DNA of 64,000 bases. Source: Brevibacterium picturae. GTDB lineage: Bacteria > Actinomycetota > Actinomycetes > Actinomycetales > Brevibacteriaceae. The position numbers were made by a program, and so were the translations under genes. The notes under the pieces were generated by a model that was not told the origin of the DNA, did no database searches, and worked only from the letters and a program-made list of their open reading frames with translations. Location of the stretch: assembly GCF_900105045.1 (NCBI RefSeq), contig NZ_LT629739.1, forward strand, positions 3,100,001-3,164,000. The letters are read 5' to 3'. Positions 7,436-16,204 of the stretch are shown in pieces (positions within the stretch are counted from its first letter, which is position 1; each line of letters starts with the position of its first letter).

Positions 7436-9637
7436 TCAGAGGCCTGCACGGTGACGGCGCGTCAGGTAGATCGCAGCTCCACCGCCGGCGATGAGCAGAG
7501 CAGCGAGGCCGCCCATTGCCCAGGTGCCGGTGGCACCGGTGCGGGGCAGGTCGCCACCGTCAGCAGCAGCCGATGCATTGGCATCATCGCTGGCGTTCGC
7601 GTCGTTGTCGGCATTCGCCGATGCGTTGGCATCGTCGTTGCTGGCAGCGGCAGCGTTGGCATCATCGGTGGCAGCAGCGGAGTCATCCGCGTTGGCCGAA
7701 GCATTCACGTCTGCGTTGGCAGCCGAGGAATCGTCGGCATCAGCAGTTGCCGAAGCCGAGTCGTCGGCATCAGCCGAGGCGTTTGCTTCGTCGTTGGCAG
7801 CAGCCGAGTCGTCTGCATCAGCGGTAGCCGAGGCTGAGTCATCAGCATCTGCGGTGGCTGCTGCGGAATCGTCTGCATCAGCGGAGGCCGAGTCATCGGC
7901 ATCAGCGGAGGCCGAGTCATCGGCATCAGCGGAAGCGGAGTCATCTGCATCTGCATCGTCGCCCGGTGCTTCGTCAGCCGCGGTCGCACGGACCGAGGAG
8001 GAGGCCAGGTTGATGTCAGCAACTGCGTCTGCAGCCTGAGGTGCTGCCTGAGCACCGTTGGCTGCGGGCACGCCGCCCGGCAGGAGCTCGAGGCTGACGG
8101 CGTTCACGGTGAAGCCATCTTCGTCGGTGCCCTTGACGTTGCTGTCTTCAGCGGGGTCCTTCATTGTGGGCTGCTCGTTGATCGTGAGATCGACGACCTT
8201 GTTGAGGCCCTCGAAGACAGGATCGAGACCGGAGAGGATCGGATCGACGGCGTCGGTGAGTCCGCCGGTGACCTGATCAGCGGTGGAGTTCAGGATTTCG
8301 CCGATGATCGGCTCGGTGACTCCCAGGAGACCTTCGAGCAGGGGACCGGTGATCGAGTTGATCAGGTCGCCGAGTTCGATTCCGGCGACGTCGAGATCAG
8401 TTGAGATTTCCGGATCGCCCTCGCCGGTGCCGGCGAGCTGGCCGAGGGTGGCGTCGATGTCGATCTTGCCGTTAGCCGGGATGCCCGCTACCGAACCTTC
8501 GGCAGGCAGGGAGATCTTGGCGTGAGCGTCGTTGAGCGCATCCTTGAGGGTCTCATTGAACTTACCGCTCAGGGCCCCGAGGGCATCGGCTACTGCGTCG
8601 GTGATCTTTCCGATGGTCTCGGAGGTCAGCACCTGGGTGTTGGGATCGAGGCTGTTGAGGTCCTCCCCGTTCTCACCCTTGACGACCTTGGCGAGGTCGA
8701 TCTTGATGTCGCCGTTCTTGAGGTCGATCGAGACGATTCCTGCTTCGTCCTCGAGCTTCTCGTTGACGACGTTCTCGACGACGCTGTTGAGAGCGTCCTG
8801 AGTCTCAACGCTGACGGTGGTTTCTTCGCCGCCGAGCTTGAGGTTGGCAACGCCGGTGTTGATGTCGATGCCGGCCTTGCCCAGTTTGTCGGCGAGGCCC
8901 TCTTCGGCGATGACGTCTTCGAGTGCGCCACCGGCACCGTCGACGACCTCGTTGAGGGAGTCGGAGAGTCCGCCGACTGCGGGGCTGGAGAGCGTGAGGA
9001 CTCCGTCAGCCACAGCGTATTCGGAGGAGGCGTCGCCTGATCCCTTTGCCTCGGCAGTCGATGCAACGGCGCCCAGTGACAGGGAGAGCTCGTCGACGAT
9101 GTTGTCGGTGACTCCGTCGAGACCGGCCTGGCCCAGCACCTGGGTGAGGTCGACTTCGGCGTTTCCGTAGTCTCCGTTGTTGATGTCGTCGATGTTGAGC
9201 GCGCCATCCTTGCCGACTGCGCCGGCACTGGCCTTGGCGCTGTCTGCTGACGGTGCGTAACCGTAGGAGTTGAGTGCGCCTGCCTCGCCGAGCTTGAGGA
9301 GTCCGTCGCCGTCAGGCTGGCTGACGATCGGGAGGGAGACACCATTGCCGAGGTCAAGACCGATTGCGTTCAGCGCTTCTGCGTTGAGAGGAGTCTTGGC
9401 TTCCTCCGGATTGCTGGGGAAGCTGCTGTATGCGCCAGCGGCATCGACGAGCTGCTCGTCGAGGAGATCCGACTGGACCAGCTGGCCAAGCGCCTCAGCA
9501 TCTTCGTTCGGGTCCTGCTCGATGGCTGCTGCGCTGGGTGACGTGACCATCACGGTGAGTCCCAGAGCGGTGACTGCGGCTGCGCCACCAACCGCGATCT
9601 TACGCACGGGCGTCTGCCCGTTACGGAGCTTCTTCAT
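7436..9637 (-). CDS. Choice-of-anchor G family surface protein, LPXTG-anchored (copy 1)
   Basis: This 733-aa exported protein begins with a basic stretch and hydrophobic core (KIAVGGAAAVTALGLTVMV) ending in SAAA, a signal peptide. Residues ~40-580 match the choice-of-anchor G architecture: DLLDE..., LGEAGALNSYGYAPSAD, AGAVGKDGALN, TVSVETQDALNSVVENVVNE, TQVLTSETIGKI and LNKVVDLTINEQP. A low-complexity Asp/Ala/Ser region (DADDSASADADDSA type) follows, then LPRTG at about residue 697, a hydrophobic helix and RRHRAGL, the sortase sorting signal. It would be covalently linked to peptidoglycan; its role is unknown. The ATG at 9637 fits the signal peptide and follows GTGGAGAAGT; the frame stays open 84 nt further without a better start. 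It is a tandem paralogue of the gene at 10157-13060. Confidence 0.85.
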   Translation of the reverse strand: MKKLRNGQTPVRKIAVGGAAAVTALGLTVMVTSPSAAAIEQDPNEDAEALGQLVQSDLLDEQLVDAAGAYSSFPSNPEEAKTPLNAEALNAIGLDLGNGVSLPIVSQPDGDGLLKLGEAGALNSYGYAPSADSAKASAGAVGKDGALNIDDINNGDYGNAEVDLTQVLGQAGLDGVTDNIVDELSLSLGAVASTAEAKGSGDASSEYAVADGVLTLSSPAVGGLSDSLNEVVDGAGGALEDVIAEEGLADKLGKAGIDINTGVANLKLGGEETTVSVETQDALNSVVENVVNEKLEDEAGIVSIDLKNGDIKIDLAKVVKGENGEDLNSLDPNTQVLTSETIGKITDAVADALGALSGKFNETLKDALNDAHAKISLPAEGSVAGIPANGKIDIDATLGQLAGTGEGDPEISTDLDVAGIELGDLINSITGPLLEGLLGVTEPIIGEILNSTADQVTGGLTDAVDPILSGLDPVFEGLNKVVDLTINEQPTMKDPAEDSNVKGTDEDGFTVNAVSLELLPGGVPAANGAQAAPQAADAVADINLASSSVRATAADEAPGDDADADDSASADADDSASADADDSASADADDSAAATADADDSASATADADDSAAANDEANASADADDSASATADADDSSAANADVNASANADDSAAATDDANAAAASNDDANASANADNDANASDDANASAAADGGDLPRTGATGTWAMGGLAALLIAGGGAAIYLTRRHRAGL
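7600..7965 (-). repeat. Tandem repeats encoding the DADDSA-type stalk
   Basis: Multiple imperfect units built on the codons for Asp-Ala-Asp-Asp-Ser-Ala, repeated in frame just before the LPRTG anchor. At the 5' part of the run (7880-7950) neighbouring 24-nt units are almost identical, which suggests recent slippage. The protein stretch would be an extended, very acidic wall-spanning stalk. Confidence 0.8.
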
Positions 9638-10086
9638 ACTTCTCCACTTCCATTTGTGAGGATCGACCGTCGGTAGTTGCTTGCAAGGTTCCATGATGAT
9701 TTCCGGCCGAACGAAATTCACCCTACAAGGTCATTGACAAATAATGCGAAAGTAATGTGAAACATAACGAAGACGTAACGGGGAGAACGTGTTCGCAGGG
9801 GTCGGCCGGGAAGATGAATGATGGGTGAACCTCGTCGAGAGCTGTCGCTGAGAGCATTTTTGGTGTAGGTGGGGCCGTTCCCCGTGATGGTGGGGATCGC
9901 GCTCGGTGCGCCCTTCACGGGCAGGAACCCTTTTGTCTCAAAGCGTGGAACGACGATACTTTTGGTCGAACTAAAGTCCCTCGTCTCTGGCCCGAGTCAC
10001 GGTACGTAATATGACGAGATTGTCACAGGGGGCGTGTCGTTAATTACCTGTGAGTAACGAATAATTGCAGGTCAGGAACGTAAAAC
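9638..10086. other. Intergenic region between the two surface-protein genes
   Basis: About 450 bp without a convincing gene. It is noticeably more AT-rich than its flanks. It holds the promoter region of the 7436-9637 gene and GTAAC-like words: GTAAT 9752-9756, ATAAC 9764-9768, GTAAC 9775-9779 at 11-12 bp steps, and further GTAAT 10006-10010, GTTAATTAC 10039-10047 and GTAAC 10054-10058. Short frames here lack starts or composition typical of the genome. Confidence 0.6.
9752..9779. promoter_or_regulatory. GTAAC-type direct repeats upstream of surface-protein copy 1
   Basis: GTAAT, ATAAC and GTAAC follow each other at 12 and 11 bp. A step of about one helical turn is typical of sites for OmpR-type response regulators. 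MtrA of actinobacteria binds GTAAC-like repeats in promoters of cell-wall genes; assigning MtrA here is inference. Confidence 0.35.
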
Positions 10087-10119
10087 GGCGGGGTCGGAGT
10101 TGTCACTCCGACCCCGCCG
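10086..10119. terminator. Terminator of surface-protein copy 2
   Basis: GGCGGGGTCGGAG (10087-10099), a 6-nt loop TTGTCA, then CTCCGACCCCGCC (10106-10118). The 13-bp stem is identical to the terminator at 7360-7391, 3' of the paralogous gene. No long T-run follows on the minus strand beyond CGTTTTA. Confidence 0.8.
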
Positions 10120-10156
10120 CTCAGGCTCTCAGCTCAGTGGCTGAGTGTCTTGTGTA

Positions 10157-13060
10157 TCAGTGCTGACCGGCCGAGGCGCGGTAGCGGCGTGTTCCGAAGA
10201 CCACCGCTGCACCGCCTGCGATGAGCAGGGCTGCGAAGCCGACCATGGTCAGGGCGCCGTCGGCACCTGTCCGTGGCAGATCTCCGCCGTCGCTGCTGCC
10301 CGAGGCGTTCGTGCTGGCACCGGCCGAGGCGGCCGAAGCGTTCGCCTGGCTCGAGGAGCTGGCCGAGGACTCGGAGTCCGATGAAGCGGACTGATCGGAA
10401 TCTGCGGAAGCAGATGCCTGGTCAGCGTCATCATCCGACGAAGCGTTGGCTTCTGCACCATCAGCGGATGCAGCACCTTCCGGATCGGCGTCAGCAGACG
10501 CCGAGGCTTCTGCTTCGGCACCGTCGACGTCAGCTTCAGCTTCCGCTCCGTCCGCATCTGCCGCGGCAGTGGTGTCGGCGGTGGAGTCGTCGGCTTCTGC
10601 GGCGGAGTCAGCTTCTGCTCCGTCGGCGTCGGCTGCTGCTTCGGCCGAAGCGTCGTTGGACGAATCTGCGTTCGAGGCAACTGCAGCTGCTGCTGCCGCG
10701 TTGGCGTTTGCCGCTGCAGAGGTGTCTGCGTTGGCCTCTTCGGTGGCGTCGGCCATTGCTGCTGCCTCTGCTGCTGTGGTTGCCGAGGCGTTGGTCTCGG
10801 TGGTCGCATCAGCTGAGGTGTCGGAAGTTGCATCTTCAGTTGCTGCGGATTCTGCTGCCGCTTCCGCGGAGGCGTCCGCAGCTGCTGATGCTGTGGTCTC
10901 GGCGTCAGCTGTAGCGGCTGCCTGAGCAGCTGCCTCTGCAACGGCATTGTCGTTGTTGTCAGCGTCTGCCGAAGCCGATGCCGAGGCCGAAGCATTGGCG
11001 TTCACATCAGATTCGTTCGACGCGTCAGCCACTGCCGAGTCATCAGCATCAGCCGCGGCGGTGGCCGAGGCTGCCGAAGACGAATCGGCGTTCGACGCAA
11101 CGCTGGCGGCTGCTGCCGGATCAGCGTCTGCCGCAGCAGTGGCGTCTGCATTGGTTGCGTCGGTGTTGTCAGCGTTGGACGCTGCCTCTGCTGCTGTGGT
11201 TGCCGAGGCGTTGGTCTCGGTGGTCGCATCAGCGGAGGTTTCCGAGGATGCATCCTCGGTTGCTGCTGACTCAGCTGCGGCTTCTGCCGAGGCGTCGGCT
11301 GCTGCTGTTTCGTCCGTGCTGGCATCGGCCTGGGCTGCAGCCTGAGCTGCTACCTGTGCCGAAGCGTTGGAGTCATCGTCAGCGTCTGCCGAGGCTGCTG
11401 CCGAAGCTGCAGCGTTGGTGTTCGCATCTTCGTCGCCTGGCTCTTCTGGTGCTTCAGCGGTCGCGCGGACCGAAGAAGAGGCGAGGTTGACGTCGACCGC
11501 TTCAGCAGCCGGGAGCAGTTCAAGGCTGACAGCACTGACGGTGAAGCCAGGACCGTTGTTGCCCTTGACCTGGCTTTCCTGGTCCTTCAGCGTCGGCTGC
11601 TCGTTGATCGTCAGATCGACGACCTGGTTAAGTCCTTCGAACAGGGGGTCGAGGCTGGTGAGGATCGGATCGACGATGTCGGTGACGCCGGTGGAAAGCT
11701 CTTCGACGGTCGCCGTGAGGATTCCGCCGATGAGGGGCTCGGTGATGGCGAGCAACTGAGTAAGCAGTGGCTCTGTGATTTCGGTCAACAATTCGCCGAG
11801 TGGCAGTCCTGCGACACTGAGATCGCTGGAGATCTCCGGATCGCCTTCGCCGGTTCCGGCGAGCTGTCCGAGGGTGGCGTCGACGGTTACGGATCCGGTC
11901 GCCAGGGTGGCTCCGGCCAGTGTGGCGTTGGCAGGCAGATCGATCACGAGATGCACGTCGTTGAGAGCATCTGTCAGGGTTTCCGTGACCTTGCCGCTCA
12001 GTTCGCCCAGGGCGTCGGCCACTGCGGTTGTAATCTTCGAGATGGTGTCCGAAGTCAGGACCTGGGTGTTCGGGTCGAGACCGTTGAGGTCTTCACCGTT
12101 TCCACCCTCAACAATTTTTGCGAGATCGATTTGGATGTCGCCGGTCTCGAGGTCGATCGAGACGATGCCCGATTCGTCTTCAAGCTTTTCGTTGATGACG
12201 TTTTCGACGACGCTGTTGAGGGCGTCGCGGACGTCAACGGACACGGTGGTGTCTTCTCCGCCTATGTTGATGGAGGCGACCAACGGAATATCGACATTGA
12301 CGCCGATGGCGGCCAAGTCATTGACCAGGCCCTCGTCGCCGATGGCCTCTTCAAGCGTTGCGCCGGTGCCGTCGACTACTTCGGTGAGCGCACCCGAGAT
12401 CTCTCCAACCGCAGGGCTGGAAACAGTCAGAATGCCGTCGGCTACAACGTACTCGGAGTTGTCGGCTTCGCCGTTGCTGTCAGCGGTAGAGGCGATTGCC
12501 CCGAGCTCCAGGCTGAGTTCGTCGACGATCTGGTCGGTGATTCCATCCAGGCCGAGCTGGCCGAGAACGGAGGTCAGGTCGACCTTGGCGTTGCCGAAGT
12601 CTCCATTGTTGATCTCATCGAGGTTGAGAGCACCGTCGGAACCGACTGCGCCAGCACTAGCCTTGGCCTCGTTGTATGCCGGGGCATGGCCGTAAGCATT
12701 GAGCGCTCCCGCCTCGCCGAGATCCAGCAGACCGTCTCCGCCTTCTTCGCCGATCAGGGGAATATCCAGGCCGGGCAGTTCAATCCCGAGAGTCTGGAGA
12801 GCTTCGAGGTTGAGCGGAGTGGTGTCCGCTTCTTCGCTCGAAGGGGAGCTGCTGTAAGCAGATAGAGCTTCGACGGCCTGCGCATCAAGCAGATCAGCAT
12901 CGATGAGCTGACCGAATGCTTCGGCGTCTTCGTTGGGGTTCTGTTCTTCGGCGGACCCTGGTGACGTCGTCATCAGGGTGAGCCCTAGCGCTGTAGCGGC
13001 GGCAACGCCTCCGACAGCAATTTTACGACCGGTAGATTGCCGGCCTCGGAGCATCTTCAT
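10157..13060 (-). CDS. Choice-of-anchor G family surface protein, LPXTG-anchored (copy 2)
   Basis: This 967-aa paralogue of the gene at 7436-9637 has the same order: signal peptide (KIAVGGVAAATALGLTLMT), a choice-of-anchor G body to about residue 550 (LGEAGALNAYGHAP, AGAVGSDGALNLDEINNGD, TVSVDVRDALNSVVENVINE, LNQVVDLTINEQP), a very long Ala/Asp/Ser/Thr region of about 350 residues, LPRTG at about residue 928, a membrane helix and a basic tail. The low-complexity region is far longer than in copy 1 and contains an internal duplication. The ATG at 13060 follows TGTGGAGAACC, matching the copy 1 start context. A wall-anchored structural or adhesive role is likely from architecture only. Confidence 0.85.
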   Translation of the reverse strand: MKMLRGRQSTGRKIAVGGVAAATALGLTLMTTSPGSAEEQNPNEDAEAFGQLIDADLLDAQAVEALSAYSSSPSSEEADTTPLNLEALQTLGIELPGLDIPLIGEEGGDGLLDLGEAGALNAYGHAPAYNEAKASAGAVGSDGALNLDEINNGDFGNAKVDLTSVLGQLGLDGITDQIVDELSLELGAIASTADSNGEADNSEYVVADGILTVSSPAVGEISGALTEVVDGTGATLEEAIGDEGLVNDLAAIGVNVDIPLVASINIGGEDTTVSVDVRDALNSVVENVINEKLEDESGIVSIDLETGDIQIDLAKIVEGGNGEDLNGLDPNTQVLTSDTISKITTAVADALGELSGKVTETLTDALNDVHLVIDLPANATLAGATLATGSVTVDATLGQLAGTGEGDPEISSDLSVAGLPLGELLTEITEPLLTQLLAITEPLIGGILTATVEELSTGVTDIVDPILTSLDPLFEGLNQVVDLTINEQPTLKDQESQVKGNNGPGFTVSAVSLELLPAAEAVDVNLASSSVRATAEAPEEPGDEDANTNAAASAAASADADDDSNASAQVAAQAAAQADASTDETAAADASAEAAAESAATEDASSETSADATTETNASATTAAEAASNADNTDATNADATAAADADPAAAASVASNADSSSAASATAAADADDSAVADASNESDVNANASASASASADADNNDNAVAEAAAQAAATADAETTASAAADASAEAAAESAATEDATSDTSADATTETNASATTAAEAAAMADATEEANADTSAAANANAAAAAAVASNADSSNDASAEAAADADGAEADSAAEADDSTADTTAAADADGAEAEADVDGAEAEASASADADPEGAASADGAEANASSDDDADQASASADSDQSASSDSESSASSSSQANASAASAGASTNASGSSDGGDLPRTGADGALTMVGFAALLIAGGAAVVFGTRRYRASAGQH
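10761..11309 (-). repeat. Internal duplication in the Ala-rich region of surface-protein copy 2
   Basis: Bases 10761-10813 recur without a mismatch by eye at 11181-11233, an offset of 420 bp, and similarity continues less exactly to 10889/11309. The protein carries two copies of a block that includes ASAEAAAESAATEDA and TTETNASATTAAEAA. This is an in-frame segmental duplication that lengthened the stalk. Confidence 0.8.
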
Positions 13061-13652
13061 GGTTCTCCACATCGTTTGAAACTTGTACATCCGCTGGATG
13101 GAAACAGGCAGTCTCCTGGCAGATCCCTCACAACAATACGTAGTCACGAAAAAGTAATCACAAAATCACGGATAAAGTTATGATCTCGTTACACTCGCAA
13201 AGAGGAGATCTTCAGCGGATTCATGAAGATTCTGCAGGAGGAAACTGAGCTGGATTCGATAGTTCTGTAGTTCCAGATCAGGGAATCCTCTGAGTCTAGC
13301 TGCCTTCTGGCCTGCGGTTACGGGTGTCGTGCGAGATCAGGGCATTGTCTGTGGGCGCTGCTGGGCGTGCTGATTTTGATACGTAGCGTTGTATGCGACG
13401 CAAGAAAGTTCCCGGGAATCGCCGCGGGATAGTCATTCGTTGGTCACTACGTCGGTGACTGTTCGGTAATTGAAATCATGACAAATTTGTGGGGAACGAG
13501 ACCAGACCGCGACATGTCGGACGAACTGCGGCCATTCCGTGATCAAGCAGACCGCTCGTGAACTTGAAGAACGCTGGTAGTTGGCTGCTTGCGCGGTGCA
13601 AAGGGCCGAAATAGTGTCAAAGTATCCGCAGCAGCAGACGAAGGGTTGAAGT
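13061..13652. other. Intergenic region upstream of surface-protein copy 2 and lhgO
   Basis: About 590 bp without a supported gene; the only frame over 100 codons (13433-13750, minus) overlaps lhgO and has atypical composition. It holds the divergent promoters. On the copy 2 side are GTTAT (13177-13181) and GTTAC (13188-13192) exactly 11 bp apart, plus GTAAT (13154-13158). On the lhgO side is a short dyad GTCAC-N7-GTGAC near 13443-13460. No RNA gene is recognised. Confidence 0.6.
13177..13192. promoter_or_regulatory. GTTAC-type direct repeat upstream of surface-protein copy 2
   Basis: GTTAT-N6-GTTAC, an 11-bp step, lies about 120 bp upstream of the start codon. It resembles the GTAAC words upstream of copy 1, in the opposite orientation. 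A shared OmpR/MtrA-type regulator is a guess. Confidence 0.35.
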
Positions 13653-14864
13653 GTGGGCGTGAGGAAGCGTTTCGCCGTCATCGGCGCGGGGATCATCGGC
13701 TCGGCCGTGGCCCGCGGGCTGATCCGGAAATACGACGGTGCCGACGTCACCTTGTATGAGAAGGAAGATCATCCGGCCGCCCACCAGACCGGACACAACT
13801 CCGGTGTCGTCCACGCGGGCCTCTACTATGAGCCCGGAAGTCTCAAAGCCCGGCTCTGCCGTCGAGGAGTCTCACTGCTCCTCGACTTCGCCCGCGAGCA
13901 CAATGTTGCCTATGAGGAGTGCGGAAAGGTCGTCGTCGCGACCAACGACCCTGAAGTGGAAAGGCTGCATGGAATCCACGCTCGCGCCCGAGCCAACGAG
14001 GTCCCTGACGTTGCACTCCTGGACCGAGACGGGCTCGTCGAAGTCGAACCGAATGCCGAGGGCATCGCCGCGCTGCACTCACCCCACACCGGAATCATCG
14101 ACTACCGCGGCCTGACCGAAGCCCTCGTCGCAGACTTCCGCCGGTCTGGAGGCCGCGTCCGTTTCTCCACCGGGGTGAGGAGGATTGAACAACGAAGCGG
14201 AGCCAAGGGCAGTTCGGCCATCGTGCACTCAAGCGTCGACTCACAGGAATACGACCAGGTCATCGTCTGCGCCGGGCTGCAGGCCGATCGGCTGGCCGCA
14301 CGTTCGGGAGAGGCGAAGAACCCGACGGTGGTGCCGTTCTTCGGTCAGTACTACATCCTCGAGCCGCGCTTCAACGACGACGTCAACGGACTCATCTATC
14401 CCGTCCCGGACCCGAAGTACCCATTCCTCGGCGTGCACGTGACCCGACGCATCGACGGCGGGCTCATGATCGGGCCCAATGCCTTCCTGTCTTTCTCCCG
14501 TGAAGGTTACAAGGGCCTTGGCCTCAACATATCGGACTCGCTGACCGTGGCCACGGATCCCGGATTCTGGAGATTCGCCGCCGGCAACATGGCAACGGCT
14601 GCTCGCGAGATCGCAGGCATGCTCTCCAGTAAGAAGTTCGTCGCCGAGGCGGCCCGCTACGTTCCCTCTCTCGACGGTGCCGACGGGCACCGTGCCACCC
14701 GCGGAATTCGTGCCCAAGCGATGAATCGGGACGGAACCCTGGTCGATGACTTTGTCATCGATCGTGCGGGAGCCACGATGTTCGTGCGGAACGCACCCTC
14801 GCCCGGGGCCACCTCGGCGCTGGCGATTGCCGAACATCTCATCGACACCGCCGCTCGCACCTGA
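13653..14864 (+). CDS. lhgO: L-2-hydroxyglutarate oxidase (FAD-dependent, LhgO/DadA-like)
   Basis: The 403-aa protein starts with an FAD-binding Rossmann motif, FAVIGAGIIGSAVARGL, and has HQTGHNSGVVHAGLYYEPGS, diagnostic of L-2-hydroxyglutarate dehydrogenase/oxidase. GQYYILEPR and GLMIGPNAFLSF in the C-terminal half also fit. The enzyme oxidises L-2-hydroxyglutarate to 2-oxoglutarate, a metabolite-repair reaction. GTG at 13653 follows GAAGGG (13640-13645) at 7-nt spacing; a second in-frame GTG at 13659 is possible. It converges with dps across a shared hairpin. Confidence 0.9.
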   Translation: MGVRKRFAVIGAGIIGSAVARGLIRKYDGADVTLYEKEDHPAAHQTGHNSGVVHAGLYYEPGSLKARLCRRGVSLLLDFAREHNVAYEECGKVVVATNDPEVERLHGIHARARANEVPDVALLDRDGLVEVEPNAEGIAALHSPHTGIIDYRGLTEALVADFRRSGGRVRFSTGVRRIEQRSGAKGSSAIVHSSVDSQEYDQVIVCAGLQADRLAARSGEAKNPTVVPFFGQYYILEPRFNDDVNGLIYPVPDPKYPFLGVHVTRRIDGGLMIGPNAFLSFSREGYKGLGLNISDSLTVATDPGFWRFAAGNMATAAREIAGMLSSKKFVAEAARYVPSLDGADGHRATRGIRAQAMNRDGTLVDDFVIDRAGATMFVRNAPSPGATSALAIAEHLIDTAART

Positions 14865-14905
14865 GCTGCGTTCGTCTGCTGCGAAAGGGGCACGAACATC
14901 GAAAC

Positions 14906-14934
14906 GCCCCACCTGCCGGAGAAGCAGATGGGGC
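14906..14934 (-). terminator. Terminator of dps (convergent with lhgO)
   Basis: Minus-strand hairpin GCCCCATCTGC / GCAGGTGGGGC with a 7-nt loop. All 11 pairs form, one as U-G, on the minus strand, while the plus strand has a C-A mismatch, so it suits dps better. A short GTTTC follows. Confidence 0.65.
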
Positions 14935-14963
14935 GAGGGATCTGATCAGTTCAGATCATCGGG

Positions 14964-15488
14964 TCACCGAGGTGTACGCGTCTCGGCGCTGATGAACCAG
15001 GCCTGCTGTTCGAGCTGTGCCATGTACTCGTGGAAGAGGTCCGCCGTCGTCGGATCGGCGGAGTCGACCTCGTCATGGCAATTCCTCATCGTTGCCACTG
15101 TGGTCTCAACAATCCTGACCATGTGGTCGATGGCGTCATGAGTGGTGATCTCACCCTCGGGGAACTCGGGCAGCCTGGTCTGTTCGGCGACGACTGCGGG
15201 CCTGCCGTCCGGCGAGGCGTGGAGAGCACGCATCCTCTCTGCCATGGTGTCGCTGCCGGCGCGGGCGATGCTCACCACCTCGTCGAGGTTGAGGTGGAGA
15301 TCGCGGAAGTTCGGACCCACGATATTCCAGTGCGCCTGCTTGGCGGTGAGGCTGAGGGCGATGAAATCGACCAGCACACCTTGCAGATTTTTCGTCAGAG
15401 CATCAGAGGCAACGAAACCCTGTTCGGCGTTCTCTCTCTGCGTCTTCTCTGAGCCGTGGGGTTGGGGAACATTGACTGACTGTGCCAT
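14964..15488 (-). CDS. dps: DNA starvation/stationary-phase protection protein (Dps, ferritin-like)
   Basis: The 174-aa protein carries the Dps ferroxidase signature KQAHWNIVGPNFRDLHLNLDEV, with the His and the downstream Asp/Glu residues that form the intersubunit iron site, and HDAIDHMVRIVETTVATMRN in the second half. Dps dodecamers oxidise iron with hydrogen peroxide, store it, and in many species bind DNA. The N-terminal tail (about 25 polar residues with few Lys) gives no clear DNA-binding tail. ATG at 15488 follows TTGGAG. It converges with lhgO. Confidence 0.92.
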   Translation of the reverse strand: MAQSVNVPQPHGSEKTQRENAEQGFVASDALTKNLQGVLVDFIALSLTAKQAHWNIVGPNFRDLHLNLDEVVSIARAGSDTMAERMRALHASPDGRPAVVAEQTRLPEFPEGEITTHDAIDHMVRIVETTVATMRNCHDEVDSADPTTADLFHEYMAQLEQQAWFISAETRTPR

Positions 15489-15798
15489 GAATCTTGCTCC
15501 AATCTCTCCGGAACTCGGAGTAGATGTTCACCATAACGCTCCAACCGGGCAACTGTAAGGCCCCCATCGGCCAATCCTGACCCCCTGGACGGAGAAAGCG
15601 CGGCTGGGCGAGGGAACTTCTTCACAGACATTGCCACGGAGCAGCGAGGAGATTCGCGGTATGAAGTCTGACTTGGCTGACAGTCCTGCAGGGGTGCACC
15701 AGCGCGCGAGACAGGGCGGATATGTCCGACTCCTTCGCGGATATGTCCGACTATGATGGGCAACGGATTGACTCAACACGAGGGAAGAAGGATCGACG
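15489..15798. other. Divergent promoter region of dps and the VOC gene
   Basis: 310 bp without a supported gene. The VOC side holds two identical 16-bp direct repeats (15716-15731 and 15737-15752), a -10 TATGAT at 15752-15757 and the VOC ribosome site GAAGGA at 15787-15792. The dps side holds its ribosome site. Frames in this stretch are short and out of register with either gene. Confidence 0.6.
15716..15752 (+). repeat. Two 16-bp direct repeats at the VOC-gene promoter
   Basis: GCGGATATGTCCGACT occurs at 15716-15731 and again at 15737-15752, 21 bp apart (two helical turns). The second copy abuts the -10 TATGAT. The core GGATATGTCC is nearly palindromic, so this looks like a two-site operator for a repressor. 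Confidence 0.55.
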
Positions 15799-16164
15799 AT
15801 GATCGGCACCTTGAACACCACCGCTTTGGACTGTCCGTCGCCCGTGGAAAATGCCAAGTTCTATCAAGCGCTCCTCGGCGGCTACGTCTCTCCAGAAGAA
15901 GAGGCCGATTGGGTCAATCTGTTCGAGCCGTCGGGGAGGAAGATCTTGTCGTTTCAGAGAGCGGAGAACTATATTGCCCCGACCTGGCCGGACAATACCG
16001 TTCCTCTGCAGGTGCACATCGACATCCGCGTCGAATCCTATGACGATGCCGAACCAGCTGTGCTGGCGGCCGGCGGGGAACTAATCGACGATTCCAGTGC
16101 TCACCCGGACTTCCGCGTCTATTCCGACCCGATCGGTCGGCCGTTCTGCCTCGTGCTCGAATGA
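15799..16164 (+). CDS. VOC-family protein (glyoxalase/bleomycin-resistance fold)
   Basis: This 121-aa single-domain protein has the beta-alpha-beta-beta-beta layout of the VOC superfamily: NTTALDCPSPVENAKFYQALLGG in the first half, VQVHIDIRVESYDDAEPAVLAAGG-type second module (LQVHIDIRV...), and DPIGRPFCLVLE at the end. Such proteins include dioxygenases, lyases and drug-binding proteins; this subtype is common as an uncharacterised enzyme. GAAGGA at 15787-15792 supports the ATG. It lies downstream of a repeat-containing promoter, so it may be inducible. Confidence 0.8.
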   Translation: MIGTLNTTALDCPSPVENAKFYQALLGGYVSPEEEADWVNLFEPSGRKILSFQRAENYIAPTWPDNTVPLQVHIDIRVESYDDAEPAVLAAGGELIDDSSAHPDFRVYSDPIGRPFCLVLE

Positions 16165-16204
16165 GCTAGAGAGCTCGAATCCTCGTAGCGTTTCCGGAGG
16201 GCCG

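Noticed and set aside
13433..13750. 105-codon frame upstream of lhgO
   Set aside because: It overlaps lhgO on the opposite strand, lacks a ribosome site and has atypical residue use.
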